Shown here: one piece after another, positions 1 through 10,628 of the stretch | Position numbering within the stretch: the stretch's first letter is position 1 | How the letters are laid out: each line of letters starts with the position of its first letter | Source of the DNA: Phoronis australis | Taxonomy: Eukaryota > Phoronida > Phoronidae | DNA length: 60,422 bases | Assembly (NCBI GenBank): GCA_002633005.1 | Contig: NMRA01000027.1 | Coordinates: forward strand, 1,421,403 to 1,481,824 | Direction of reading: 5' to 3' | Position numbers and translations under genes: made by a program | Notes under the pieces: generated by a model | The model's input: only the letters and a program-made list of their open reading frames with translations | What the model was told of the DNA's origin: nothing | The model's database searches: none

Positions 1-1014
1 CTGTCGAAGACTTGCACCAGGGAAATTAGCAGTAATAAGGCTTAGCGCGACGACGTATTTTGATAAAAATTCCATCTTTTACCAGTTGTTTACATGCAGA
101 CAGCCACGCATGCGCAATTCAATCACCACTAGTACAGCAGCGACACCGTGAGGAAAATTCTCCGAATAGCCCCATTGAGCATTGGACAAAATTGTCTCCT
201 ACTTCTAAAAGACTGAGCTCGGTGTTACTAGTGAGAGTGAGTGAATACATGTACATGTAAATGTATGCAAGAGAATGAATGAGAACCACTTTGGAATAAT
301 CGACTGTGAAGTGTAAAGAAGAGGATGAAAGAATCACAATTTTATAATTTAGACTTTCTCACCACGGTGCTGGGGGGGGGGGGGGGGNGGGAGGGGGGCG
401 GTAATTCCATAGGTTATAGAACAGGTCATTTCATTTTCGTACACATGGGCCAAGTCAACTCGGACCCATATCAATGTACACATGTGTTCCAAAACAGTTT
501 TATTTTGTAAGGCGATGCTTGAAATGGAAACAACCATTTCATGTCGATGTACATTGACCCAATGTTGCCATTATTTATAAATGAAATATGGCACATGGCC
601 TCGGTACGAGTCGACTTGGGTGGGAACCGCCTAGTAAAGTTTCTACAGAGTGTAGAGGGCATAAATTCCACAGAAAGAACAAACATCGTAACAAACGAAT
701 GCAATCGCAGTGCAACCTCAGCGGCACGAAATTGAAGTTGGCATTACATGAACACTTCTTTGGTTTCAGAATGGTAAATAATTGACACAACATTTATTGA
801 TGCTCATCAATCTGGTTACTTATAATAACATGGTCATGACAAGTGTAATTTAACTAGGACTACATTATAAACCTCTAAACTCAACATCAGGTAAACAGAG
901 GAATTGGTCTGACTGGAGTCGAGTTTGTGTGCTTGAAGCTAACGCAACGAACAGAATGGCTGTTACATAAAAATTAAGTTTTGAATCTGGGCCATTGTCT
1001 GATGTCGAGACTGG
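1..1014. other. Intergenic, no supported gene
   Basis: I see no conserved coding region here. The short open frames overlap each other on both strands and have no recognisable domain. A G homopolymer at 372-398 contains one N (388), which looks like an unresolved base in a long G run. ACATGTACATGT-type palindromes occur near 247-258. Confidence 0.6.
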
Positions 1015-1035
1015 ATCTTCTGCCCTCTTCTTATA

Positions 1036-1164
1036 CTGTAGAACTCTCTAAATTGGTAATGTTTCAGTGGGAACTTTTGAAAGGTTAGCATTAATCCCGC
1101 CGTAACGCCTCCAAATTACTCTGACATCTCAGTCTCAATGGATCCAACTTAGCGAGTTCTACTG
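1036..1164. mobile_element. Pogo/Tc1-mariner-like MITE (129 bp)
   Basis: The ends are inverted repeats. The left end reads CTGTAGAACTCTCTAAATTGG and the right end, reverse-complemented, reads CAGTAGAACTCGCTAAGTTGG. TA dinucleotides flank both ends (1034-1035 and 1165-1166), as expected of a TA target-site duplication. CAGTAGAAC-type termini with TA duplications are typical of pogo/Tigger-type elements. There is no internal ORF, so it is non-autonomous. Confidence 0.7.
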
Positions 1165-1514
1165 TAATTCAATGAGATATCAGCTAACACGACACAACAA
1201 CCACTAAAGTTCAACCCAAAAGCTCCAGTATGCAATAGCTTTAGGTGTCTATGACATGGTATGAAAACTGTGTAGGAAGTGGGAAATCTGGATGGAGTGC
1301 TTGTACCACTCACTCAAAAATTCCCAAGAAAATGTTCGAATTCTGTGCAAGTGATTATTCTGTCGCACAATTTGTATTATATTGTAGCATGAAAAGACTG
1401 ACGACCCACTGATGCGCTGTATGGGACAGCAACAAGTTAGTGCAAATCAAATATACCTAAAAGCTATGCCATAATATTTATAGTCATTGTATTGAAGAAA
1501 CATTGAAATTTTTT
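1165..1514. other. Intergenic, nothing seen
   Basis: No coding, RNA or repeat signal is visible here. Confidence 0.5.
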
Positions 1515-1570
1515 CAGAGGCGGATCCAGGATTTTGAATTAGGGGGGCCAGGGCACAGTATTAGCCAACA
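1515..1570. mobile_element. CAG..CTG-type MITE, first half
   Basis: It begins CAGAGGCGGATCCAGG and continues through a G-rich stretch to ATTAGCCA. This matches, in reverse complement, the right half of the complete element at 42678-42830. The matching other half lies at 3889-3970, so this copy is either interrupted by about 2.3 kb or is the longer parent of the short element. Confidence 0.6.
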
Positions 1571-1669
1571 TCCACCTCTTAGAACAGTTAGCGCACACAC
1601 ACCGATGCACCATTGCTAAAACACGCCAAGATTGAACGGTCTTTGTTCGTCGTGTGCTGTGATACAACG

Positions 1670-2630
1670 TCGGTGAACTGCATTGTGGGATATGATCTGG
1701 TTTGTGTTCCCCAACACCATGTCACGGTGTCAAAGGTCAACTTTTCGCTGATTTTTTTTCGCTTTTTTAACTAACTAATGATACAGTTATACGACAATTT
1801 GAATAAAATACATCCAACTAGCAACACCTTGAAGGTATTGCAATTTAACATACTTGGACCTTGCAAATTACATTTGAAGTCTTGCATTACAGAGTTACAC
1901 GTGTGATAACTTCATTGCTGTAGTCGGACATTCCTCCGCACTGTTCACAAGTTTATCAGTACGTCAGCTCAAATGGAGCTGAAAAACCATTGATATTTTT
2001 CCCAGTAGTCAGAAATCCCAAGAAATCCCAAGTATAGAAGTAAAATACTTGTAGACAGGAGATTACTAAAAACGACAAATTCCCTCAGGCACTTATGGAT
2101 TCGGTTTCACCTTGGTTATATTTTGCTTAATTTTCTTTCTTTTAGGAACTTGACCGAGCTGCTTTTGGCAGTGGAGATGTCCGATATGAGTGGGAAAGAG
2201 TCAGCGCCTGATCCAATCTATAGCGCTATCCACAACACTGGTGACATGAAAGTTAAACTGACGGACACTAGAGCTCGATCATAGTTACATTGCAGTTTAC
2301 TGCAACAAGATTTCTCTTGTTTATTGCTTTTGTGTGTAAGAGCAATGTTTTGTATATTTTATAGTAAGGTTTTCAGCTAATAAAATAAAAGAATGGTTAT
2401 GTAACATTACGCGACAACCTATTGAACGTCTTTGTTAATGTTCGTTGCATTACAAAGTCTCATCTCATTACTTTTCAAAGGCTTGTTTAAAATGTTGTCG
2501 TAACAGAGCACTTGTGATCTGTGGTACCTTAATCTTTACCAGCGACCCTCATGCTTGCCAAATATAGCATGAACAGAAACGAAGAGCTTCCTGTTACAAC
2601 AGACAGTTCCTTTAATGTTTGGTACGCATT
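1670..2630. repeat. 961-bp segment, copy 1 (probable allele)
   Basis: It is nearly identical to 2632-3592, with a few substitutions and indels of 3-9 bp. The copies are separated by exactly one N at 2631. No coding capacity is recognisable. See the finding on unmerged haplotypes. Confidence 0.9.
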
Positions 2631-2631
2631 N

Positions 2632-3592
2632 TCGGTGAACTGCATTGTGGGATATGATCTGGTTTGTGTTCCCCAACACCATGTCACGGTGTCAAAGGTC
2701 AACTTTTCGCTGATTTTTTGCGCTTTTTTAACTAACTAAAGATACAGTTGTACGACAATTTGAATAAAATACATCCAACTAGCAACACCTTTAGTTGAAG
2801 GTATTGCAATTTAACATACTTGGGCCTTGCAAATTACATTTGAAGTCTTGCATTACAGAGTTACACGTGTGATAACTTCATTGCTGTAGTCGGACATTCC
2901 TCCGCACTGTTCACAAGTTTATCAGTACGTCTGCTCAAATGGAGCTGAAAAACCATTGATATTTTTCCCAGTAGTCAGAAATCCCAAGTATAGAAGTAAA
3001 ATACTGGTAGACAGGAGATTACTAAAAACGACAAATTCCCTCAGGCACTTATGGATTCGGTTTCACCTTGGTTATATTTTGCTTAATTTTCTTTCTTTTA
3101 GGAACTTGACCAACATGTAGCTGCTTTTGGCAGTGGAGATGTCCGATATGAGTGGGAAAGAGTCAGCGCCTGATCCAATCTATAGCGCTATCCACAACAC
3201 TGGTGACATGGAAGTTAAACTGACGGACACTAGAGCTCGATCATAGTTACATTGCAGTTTACTGCAACAAGATTTCTCTTGTTTATTGCTTTTGTGTGTA
3301 AGAGCAATGTTTTGTATATTTTATAGTAAGGTTTTCAGCTAATAAAACAAAAGAATGGTTATGTAACATTACGCGACAACCTATTGAACGTCTTTGTTAA
3401 TGTTCGTTGCATTACAAAGTCTCATCTCATTACTTTTCAAAGGCTTGTTTAAAATGTTGTCGTAACAGAGCACTTGTGATCTGTGGTACCTTAATCTTTA
3501 CCAGCGACCCTCATGCTTGCCAAATATAGCATGAACAGAAACAAAGAGCTTCCTGTTACAACAGACAGTTCCTTTAATGTTTGGTACGCATT
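2632..3592. repeat. 961-bp segment, copy 2 (probable allele)
   Basis: This is the second copy of 1670-2630. Small differences include insertion of TTTAG/CAACATG-type stretches and loss of one AAATCCCAAG repeat unit. It starts immediately after the N, and unique sequence continues at 3593. Confidence 0.9.
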
Positions 3593-3888
3593 AGTTTCTT
3601 GGAATACAGTCTGGCAACTCCAATGGCCCCGTCATGCATAACGTTTTAATTCAATTTATTGTGAAAATCTAGCAAGAAAACCCTAGATTATAATCACCAA
3701 CAATAGAACACTTACAGCCGATTTCATAATGGTGGTTAAACAAAACCAGGTTAAAGACTCAAACCTGGTCTTCCTAAACCTGGTCTTCCTAAACCTGGTC
3801 TAATTTTAGACCTCACTTGCAATTCACCAACATGGTTTAAAAGTCTGAAAACCTAGTTTTAGCGCCAGGGGTTTAATAAAGGATTTTG

Positions 3889-3970
3889 CCGGTCAGACAT
3901 TCGCACCCCTGAACTGCTAAATGTAATCTAGGATAATTTTAGGGGGCATGGTCTCCAACTAAATCCGCCA
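3889..3970. mobile_element. CAG..CTG-type MITE, second half
   Basis: This stretch corresponds to the reverse complement of 42678-42765. It has the GTCAGACATTCGCACCCC block, then CTAAATCCGCCA at its end. It completes the half element at 1515-1570. The terminus is degenerate: CCAGTG is found instead of CCACTG. Confidence 0.55.
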
Positions 3971-4146
3971 GTGGGGCAGAACCCCTGCCCGCCAATTTTA
4001 AATCGGGAACTCGGTCACAATAATCGTTAGATGCCTTTTTAGGCATACGCGTAGCGCTTGCGACGATGGCGCTCTGCTCGAATCGTCATTCTGAGGAATC
4101 CAAAGGATACCCTTCAGTACGTACTGGTCTACATGTACGTATACTT

Positions 4147-4287
4147 GGGCGGATCCAGGGGTTCAAGGGATCCCGACCCCCTTTTTCCTTCATTTTAGTG
4201 ATATCAAATCTATAATTTTTAAATTGTTGAAGCAGACCCTCCTTTTAAAAATCCTTAACCGACCCCTCCCCATTAAAAATTCTTGGT
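4147..4287. mobile_element. MITE fragment, GGCGGATCCAGG family
   Basis: It shares a TTTTAGTGATATCAAATCTA block and a T-rich core with 22750-22906. Its left terminus is GGGCGGATCCAGGGG. The right end is replaced by the adjoining element at 4291. Confidence 0.65.
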
Positions 4288-4290
4288 TTT

Positions 4291-4538
4291 CAGTGGCGGA
4301 TATACGGGGGGGGGGTTCAGGGGGTTTAAACCCCCCCTTGGGCCAGGACCCAAAAATAAAAAAACAAACGTCTCCAGCAAAACAAAAACGGCACCGCTAG
4401 CCTGTGTAAACCCCAAGTAAACTAACTTGGAAAAATTGAGGGTGGGGGGTTCACTCTGAAAATTGATTTTTTGCATTGTGAATTGCTGAGTCTTCGTGGC
4501 TCTGAAGTAGCTAAGCATTTTAGATGGATCCACCGCTG
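4291..4538. mobile_element. 248-bp MITE with CAGTGGCGGAT ends
   Basis: The left end CAGTGGCGGATATAC pairs with the right end GGATCCACCGCTG. The interior is G-rich then C-rich at 4306-4340. No 8-bp target duplication is visible. The CAG...CTG ends are hAT-like by inspection only. Confidence 0.6.
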
Positions 4539-6023
4539 AAAGAGCAGCTCTATAGCTGATTTTTTAGGTAACTAGTTTCTTTACTCTAAGATATGTTTTG
4601 ATTTGATTAGGGGAAATACTGTTGTGCCGCAATCCTGATATTCAGGCGAATTGAGGTGCAACGTTTTTACCTCACCTGTCATGCCGTGTCATTCTATTAC
4701 ACTCCACACATTTGTAACTGATGTATAGTAAAGCTGTCTTGCGCAATATCATACAGTGTACATGTACATGTAATATTTTTGAAAAAAAATCTTTTTTCGA
4801 AGAATTACTATTGTGGCGGGCGCCGTGGTCTGGTCGCGAGTCCGTTTGAAGACACACTCTATAACAAGTTATGTCTATACAAGGAATGAGCAAGGGGGCA
4901 ATCACATTGACAAACTGACCGCATTCGCAAACAGTGTACAGTACCAGAAATTGCGGGGAGGCTTTTCTTTCACAACAAAGTCTTGTAGGACTCGTGCGAT
5001 GTTCAATTGGCCTCCTAAGGAGCCCTTGTTCCGACCTCAACACCTACCGTCTTTCTACCTGCAATAAGCACACTGCAGGCTTCTATACTGGGAATTTCTG
5101 CAGAAAGGCCCACCTGATGAAACGCTCATGCCCATGGGCATTTATTTGATGTTAGTACTTCGGGTTTCAAGCGTTCAGACATTGGGACGTTTATTTCGAA
5201 TAGTAAGAGATGCAAATAGGTCCTGGGATACATCGTTAAGGTTTAAAGTAGTCCATGATGAACGGATCAAATTTTGTTGCGCATCTAAGTCTTTTGAATG
5301 GACGTGGCAACCTCAATGGTCTTTTTGTATGCTAAAAAAGGTGTGTGTAAGCAAATGTTCCAACAAAAAATTTTGCTGGTGTCGTGAATCATACCCAGAT
5401 GTGCACAATATGGTTTCACGAAACTTATGAGCCAAGTTCATGCGACGAAATCGAGAAAGGTTTTTAATTATCTTAAGAAAAACTCCAGAGACATGTTAAG
5501 TGCCAGATACTTACCAAGATGCATGGAATTTTCACTATTTGGCTACAAAGATAAAAAATGTCTTACCCGGGAGGGGGGAACCTTCCCCCGCTCGGCGCCA
5601 CGGGCCTAGGATTCGACCTTTGCGGGAATACTAAACCCTGAAACGTAGATCCGTCACTGGTCTCCTCTGTTATGTTTAATCTTGTGTCGTCCTGAAACTG
5701 CGTCATAAATCCAAACCACAGCATAATCCAGCTACACCTATATCGTACAAGTCTGCCATATTTAATAGCATTAAACGTGCGTCTGACCAAGTCTAAAGTT
5801 AAACCTGGTTTAAGATCTTAATACGGGTCTAAGTAATGTATACCTCGTTGATGAAATGAAAACTGACTTAGACCAGGTATAAACTGGAGTTGAAGCCGGT
5901 TTTACTAGACCACTGATCTAGAAGTTAAACCACCTTTATGAAATGCAGATTATCTTTAAACCTGGTCAAACTACAGTTTAAAACAGGTTTAACTTTACAC
6001 CACCTTTATGAAATCGGCTGTTA

Positions 6024-6771
6024 ATGTTTAGAAACTCGTGGTTGAACACCAATACAGTGTTTTGTAAGTGTAACATGTATCACATGTGTCACAAGCGTTT
6101 TCTTGTGAACAATATGTGCCACCTTTTTGCGTTCTACAGTGCAATCCAACTCGAACACTCAGCAAATTTCTGCGCACATTTGCAAGGACAGGTCAGTGAA
6201 CAAATAAAATGAATCTCGTTTTTAGTTTTACTACAAATCCTTCCATTCTTGGTTCTGCGTGCTGCCCTGTTTCAATGTAAAGCATGTGCATTGAGCACCT
6301 AAAACTAGCAAGTATTTTCCTAAGGTTGGGGTCTAAAACGCACACTCACGTATTTTTCGCAGTTAGTCCGTTTTGACAGTATAATAGAACTGATATTAAG
6401 TAGATTTATTAATTAGCTTAAAATTTGTAGACAACAAGCTTTTATCAAATTTAATGCTTTCCTGGCCTGTACCGAAATACTCCAATTAAGACGACAGGAG
6501 AATGGAACACCTAGGTATTGATAATATGGATTGGTTTCAAAGTACCACTTTTCGTGTGAACAGATGGCAGCACCATGCTTGTAAGCAAGAAAAGGACACT
6601 AGTTTTCCCTAGATTCACCAGTGAGATACCATTTTATACCAAATTCTTCAAGCACGTTATGTTTTCGTTGCAGTTCAATTATTGGGGACAAATAAAACAA
6701 CAAGAATAATAAAAATTTTAGGTTGTATTGGGAATTTCAGGGTCACAGGTCTGCAAATGAATATTTCACAG
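6024..6771. other. Intergenic, nothing seen
   Basis: AT-rich DNA without a supported gene, RNA or clear repeat. Confidence 0.5.
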
Positions 6772-7056
6772 AAGGAACCAGATGGGTTCCTTAATTACAA
6801 GAGATAACACACACATTCACGATGCCCAATATGTAATTGAGTGTCGGATACTAAGTGGCACAGGTTAGCATAGTACCAAATGGGTACATTATACCAAATG
6901 GGTATTGGCCGACTGCCTCCAAGTGGGTCCAGCAAAACGGCAAAGTCAATAATAAGTACCAAATGAGTACAAACTGCCAAATGGGCAACTATTATATAAA
7001 GTACCAAGTGGGTACACAAAACAGCCAACTGGGCTATAACAACCTGCAAAGCAGGG
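6772..7056. repeat. Cluster of co-varying short palindromes
   Basis: At least seven short inverted repeats share a CC-AARTG-GG-like core, but their outer arms differ and stay self-complementary. They are AAGGAACC/GGTTCCTT (6772-6792), GTACC/GGTAC (6873-6887), ATACC/GGTAT (6891-6905), GTACC/AGTAC with one mismatch (6956-6970), TGCC/GGCA (6975-6987), GTACC/GGTAC (7001-7015) and AGCC/GGCT (7023-7035). A decayed member surrounds 6921-6925. A different palindrome, CCTGC-AAA-GCAGG, closes the cluster at 7043-7055. No coding function is recognised across it. Confidence 0.8.
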
Positions 7057-7306
7057 TTCCGGACAAGCTGAGTGAGCAGACCAGCTGGAGTGATAAAAAA
7101 GATATTGTAAGGAACGTGGTGTTGTGGCCCAGCATGTGCTGTGACCGGGGTGAAGAGAAAGCTGCAGTGAGGGATGCTAAAGTACAGGTCTGGTCGCTAG
7201 CAAATGACGTCTTTTCTTGCTAGACGGTAACACGCTCTGGGCTTGAATGAGGTACCAGCAGTGACTACAATAACAAAATTAACCAAAAGCAGATTTTGTT
7301 CGACAA

Positions 7307-7390
7307 AAGGTAGGGAGGGTGGGAAAGGTATAAATCGGTTGAATTGAGACTTTGTGGAACCCAGGGTAGGGAGGGTGGGAGAGGTATCAA
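7307..7390 (+). repeat. 57-bp direct repeat with G-quadruplex motif
   Basis: A GGTAGGGAGGGTGGG stretch occurs twice, at about 7308 and 7364. The second copy (7364-7379) reads GGGTAGGGAGGGTGGG, four G-triplets with loops of 2, 1 and 1. This is a textbook intramolecular quadruplex sequence. No adjacent gene is supported. Confidence 0.75.
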
Positions 7391-7432
7391 ATTGTGTAAT
7401 TGAGTGAATGTGCCGTTGCTTGAGGCTGGAGA
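7384..7432. repeat. Short dispersed repeat, copy 1
   Basis: A block with GGTATCAAATTG and GTTGCTTGAGGCTGG recurs at 10578-10628 in the same orientation. It is too short to classify. Confidence 0.6.
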
Positions 7433-8150
7433 GAAAGATGTAAATGTTCTGCGTAAAAATCAAAATGGTGTGATATGCGATTGTCAATCACAACAGAAAG
7501 ACACGAGGTTGTTAGTTTTAAAATAATGTATTGAAAGTAAACCGCTTTTACAAACAATACAGATCGCTTGAGCAAAAGTCGGCTTATAATTGACAGAGTC
7601 ATAGCATCACTTTGCACATCACTATGAAGACAGGATATATAACAAGAAAAAATGTAATACTGATTACAATACCTTTTAATAGGGACATAAACAGAAGCAG
7701 AAAAGTAAATACTCGCAAGCTGTAGAAGATGCAGAACCTGTCCAAAATGACACGGTTCCAATATCCGAAATGCAGAGTTTCACACGGCATAAAAAGATTT
7801 TTTCTTTTAATATATATAGTAGGGCTGCTGTGCAGTTACTAACGACTGTGTATCACGCTATGTGCCACAGGAAGAATTGTATTATGAAACTTGCATGTCT
7901 GTTATATATATATATATGAAAGAAAAATAAAATATCTATAAAAACACTGCAGAACACAATTATACGGAAGGGCATCAACAGGCTCTCAGGAATAATAATA
8001 CCGCAAAAGATCATATAAAATCTACAATACAAAGTACGCAAATCAGGTAATCAACTTGGTCCACAAAATATGATTGCCCGTAAGGAAACATAATTTAATT
8101 TTTTTTTGTTTATTTTTTCACCTATTTTTTATTTTTGTTAGTTTTATTTT
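7433..8150. other. AT-rich intergenic DNA
   Basis: No supported gene is present. There is a TA microsatellite at about 7904-7915 and a strongly T-rich tract from 8097 leading into the LINE fragment. Confidence 0.5.
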
Positions 8151-8976
8151 TTATTATTTTTCATATTTTTTATTTTTCATTTTTATTTTTTTATTTTACT
8201 TTTTATTCTTCTACATAACACAATTAGAAACAAATTTAAATATACTGAATGGAGAAAGCAACAATGTGGGATTAAAGATACACAAGGACAAGACTAAGTA
8301 CATGACAAATTTTGAAACAGATGAACAAGTAATGGTGGAGAACAAGATCATTGAAAAAGTCACACAATAAAAATACCTGTGGCAAACTATACAAATGGGG
8401 AACCGTATGACCAATGAAATACAAATCCGAATAAGAGCTGGATGGAGTTGCTTTGGAAAAAACAGAGAAATATTCCAAGATAAGAACATACCCATATCCC
8501 TGAAAAGAAAAGTATTTGACCAGTGCATCATCCCCACAATCATTTATGGATGCCAAACACTGAACTTAACAAAACAGAAAATTGCCAAGCTAAGAACAAC
8601 ACAGAGAGCAATGGAGGGAAAATACTTGGAATAAAATTACAGACAGGATTCCACACACAGAGATAAGAGAACAAACAAGAGTCATGGACATAATCAAGAC
8701 AATTCTGAAATTGAAATGGAGGTGGGGCGGACACGTGGCAAGAGCACAGGAAAACAGATGGACAAAAAGATGCACAGAGTGGCAACCCAGATAAAAAAAG
8801 AGATCAAGAGGACGGCCTCAAGCCAGATGGAGAGATGAGATCGTGAAAACGATAGGCGCAACATGGATGAGAGCAGCAAGAGACAGAACAAGTTGGAAGG
8901 CATTGTCGGAGGGCTACATCCTGCAGTGGATGCCAATGCCTAGATGAGATGAGATGAGATGAGATTTTGTATTATA
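8151..8976 (+). mobile_element. LINE (RTE-type) RT fragment, copy 1
   Basis: This is the 3' end of a non-LTR retrotransposon. Translated frames show the C-terminal part of an endonuclease-reverse transcriptase: a KYLWQTI segment, then RAGWSCFGKNREIF, LKRKVFDQC, and in a shifted frame WRWGGHVARAQENRW and RDEIVKTIGATWMRAARDR. It ends in an ATGAG microsatellite (8943-8965), as RTE-like elements do. It is broken by a stop at 8368-8370, a frameshift near 8630 and a stop near 8792. The 5' part, with the endonuclease and catalytic RT core, is absent. It is a dead 5'-truncated copy, nearly identical to 8978-9804 and joined to it by one N. Confidence 0.88.
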
Positions 8977-8977
8977 N

Positions 8978-9804
8978 TTATTATTTTTCATATTTTTTAT
9001 TTTTCATTTTTATTTTTTTATTTTACTTTTTATTCTTCTACATAACACAATTAGAAACAAATTTAACTATACTGAATGGAGAAAGCAACAATGTGGGATT
9101 AAAGATACACAAGGACAAGACTAAGTACATGACAAATTTTGAAACAGATGAACAAGTAATGGTGGAGAACAAGATCATTGAAAAAGTCACACAATATAAA
9201 TACCTGTGGCAAACTATACAAATGGGGAACCGTATGACCAATGAAATACAAATCCGAGTAAGAGCTGGATGGAGTTGCTTTGGAAAAAACAGAGAAATAT
9301 TCCAAGATAAGAACATACCCATATCCCTGAAAAGAAAAGTATTTGACCAGTGCATCATCCCCACAATCATTTATGGATGCCAAACATTGAACTTAACAAA
9401 ACAGACAACTGCCAAGCTAAGAACAACACAGAGAGCAATGGAGGGAAAATACTTGGAATAAAATTACAGACAGGATTCCACACACAGAGATAAGAGAACA
9501 AACAAGAGTCATGGACATAATCAAGACAATTCTGAAATTGAAATGGAGGTGGGGCGGACACGTGGCAAGAGCACAGGAAAACAGATGGACAAAAAGATGC
9601 ACAGAGTGGCAACCCAGATAAAAAAAGAGATCAAGAGGACGGCCTCAAGCCAGATGGAGAGATGAGATCGTGAAAACGATAGGCGCAACATGGATGAGAG
9701 CAGCAAGAGACAGAACAAGTTGGAAGGCATTGTCGGAGGGCTACATCCTGCAGTGGATGCCAATGCCTAGATGAGATGAGATGAGATGAGATTTTGTATT
9801 ATAT
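8978..9804 (+). mobile_element. LINE (RTE-type) RT fragment, copy 2
   Basis: It repeats 8151-8976 at a constant offset of 827 bases, starting one base after the N at 8977. It lacks the early stop seen in copy 1 (TAT at the equivalent of 8368), so the RT-thumb-like stretch stays open to 9461. The shared frameshift after EGKYLE and the later stop are retained, so it is also inactive. The ATGAG tail is at 9770-9792. Shared disabling mutations show that the two copies are one insertion seen twice, not two insertions. Confidence 0.88.
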
Positions 9805-10577
9805 TTTGTATTACTTTTAATTTGTTTTGAGCTCATGCTGAGGGACTGCCGAAATCGATTGTGCGCTACAGGACACTTCGGTGTGTGAAACACGGCGCTT
9901 TGGAGCTTTACCTCACCAGGCTCCGCTGTGACTCCCAACCAAGTCTAAGCCATTGTAAATTCCATCTGCTTACATCATTAATACCGCCTGTCCTTGGAAT
10001 ACTACCAAGTGAGTCTAGTAGTATGTAATTCCAGCATCGGCCATGCACCCAAACCATCAGTAGGCCTACTAGTACGTCTGGAACCTGGGTCACACACTTG
10101 TCAACCGCTGGCACAAACGCATTCTACATGGGTGCCCGGACCCTAACTGTGCTTCGCTCCTTGTTAAGGCTTAAAATAGTTTTAGGTTACAATACACGGG
10201 CACGAAAAGCCACACCACAACAAGAAACTTGATATCAACAACTCATCTACCCCAGCAGGCGTGGGACAAACTCATGACCTGAGCCGCATGTGGCAGGTCC
10301 CTTGCCTATTAGCCCCATTGAAAATATTTTCACCTCGCCCGTGGGTCTCCTCCCCAAACCAGACAGGGATTGTCGCACGATATCCCACTTATGCCCAAGG
10401 AAGTGGTTGCTTGGAAACAGGGAGGAGGCGTCGCCGAATTGGCGAGGGGATTGGTTTGGGTAGGGGTATTAGAATCGAAAGAAATCAGGCCTTAGAAAAG
10501 CCATCTGTGGCTAAAACTAATAAATACGTGAAGTAACTTTTGTCCAGGACGATTAACGCCGAACAGGAAGGAGTCTA
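9805..10577. other. Intergenic, nothing seen
   Basis: No gene is supported. A small imperfect hairpin surrounds 10000-10035 (TGGAAT ... ATTCCA) and I assign it no role. Confidence 0.45.
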
Positions 10578-10628
10578 CTAGGTATCAAATTGTTTAATTG
10601 GGAGTGAATGTACTGTTGCTTGAGGCTG
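10578..10628. repeat. Short dispersed repeat, copy 2
   Basis: It matches 7384-7432 in the same orientation, with small insertions. It shows that the two flanks of the LINE region share an older sequence. Confidence 0.55.

Larger units (their letters stand above)
3715..6020. mobile_element. Harbinger-like inverted-repeat element (2.3 kb)
   Basis: The left end CAGCCGATTTCATAATGGTGG is matched by the reverse complement of the right end, CAGCCGATTTCATAAAGGTGG. TTA flanks both sides (3712-3714 and 6021-6023). A 3-bp TTA duplication fits PIF/Harbinger-type elements. Subterminal ACCAGGTTTAAA-like motifs recur at both ends (3740-3810 and 5795-5995). No transposase is recognisable. Two shorter MITEs (4147-4538) appear nested inside. 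Between 4539 and 5790 I see no supported gene. Confidence 0.55.

Noticed and set aside
6772-7056. CRISPR-like array
   Set aside because: The units are short palindromes with irregular spacing and variable arms in animal DNA. There are no uniform repeats, spacers or cas genes.
6855-7223. Plus-strand frame of 122 codons with PNGY-like repeats
   Set aside because: The repeated residues simply translate the palindrome cluster. No start context or homology supports a protein.
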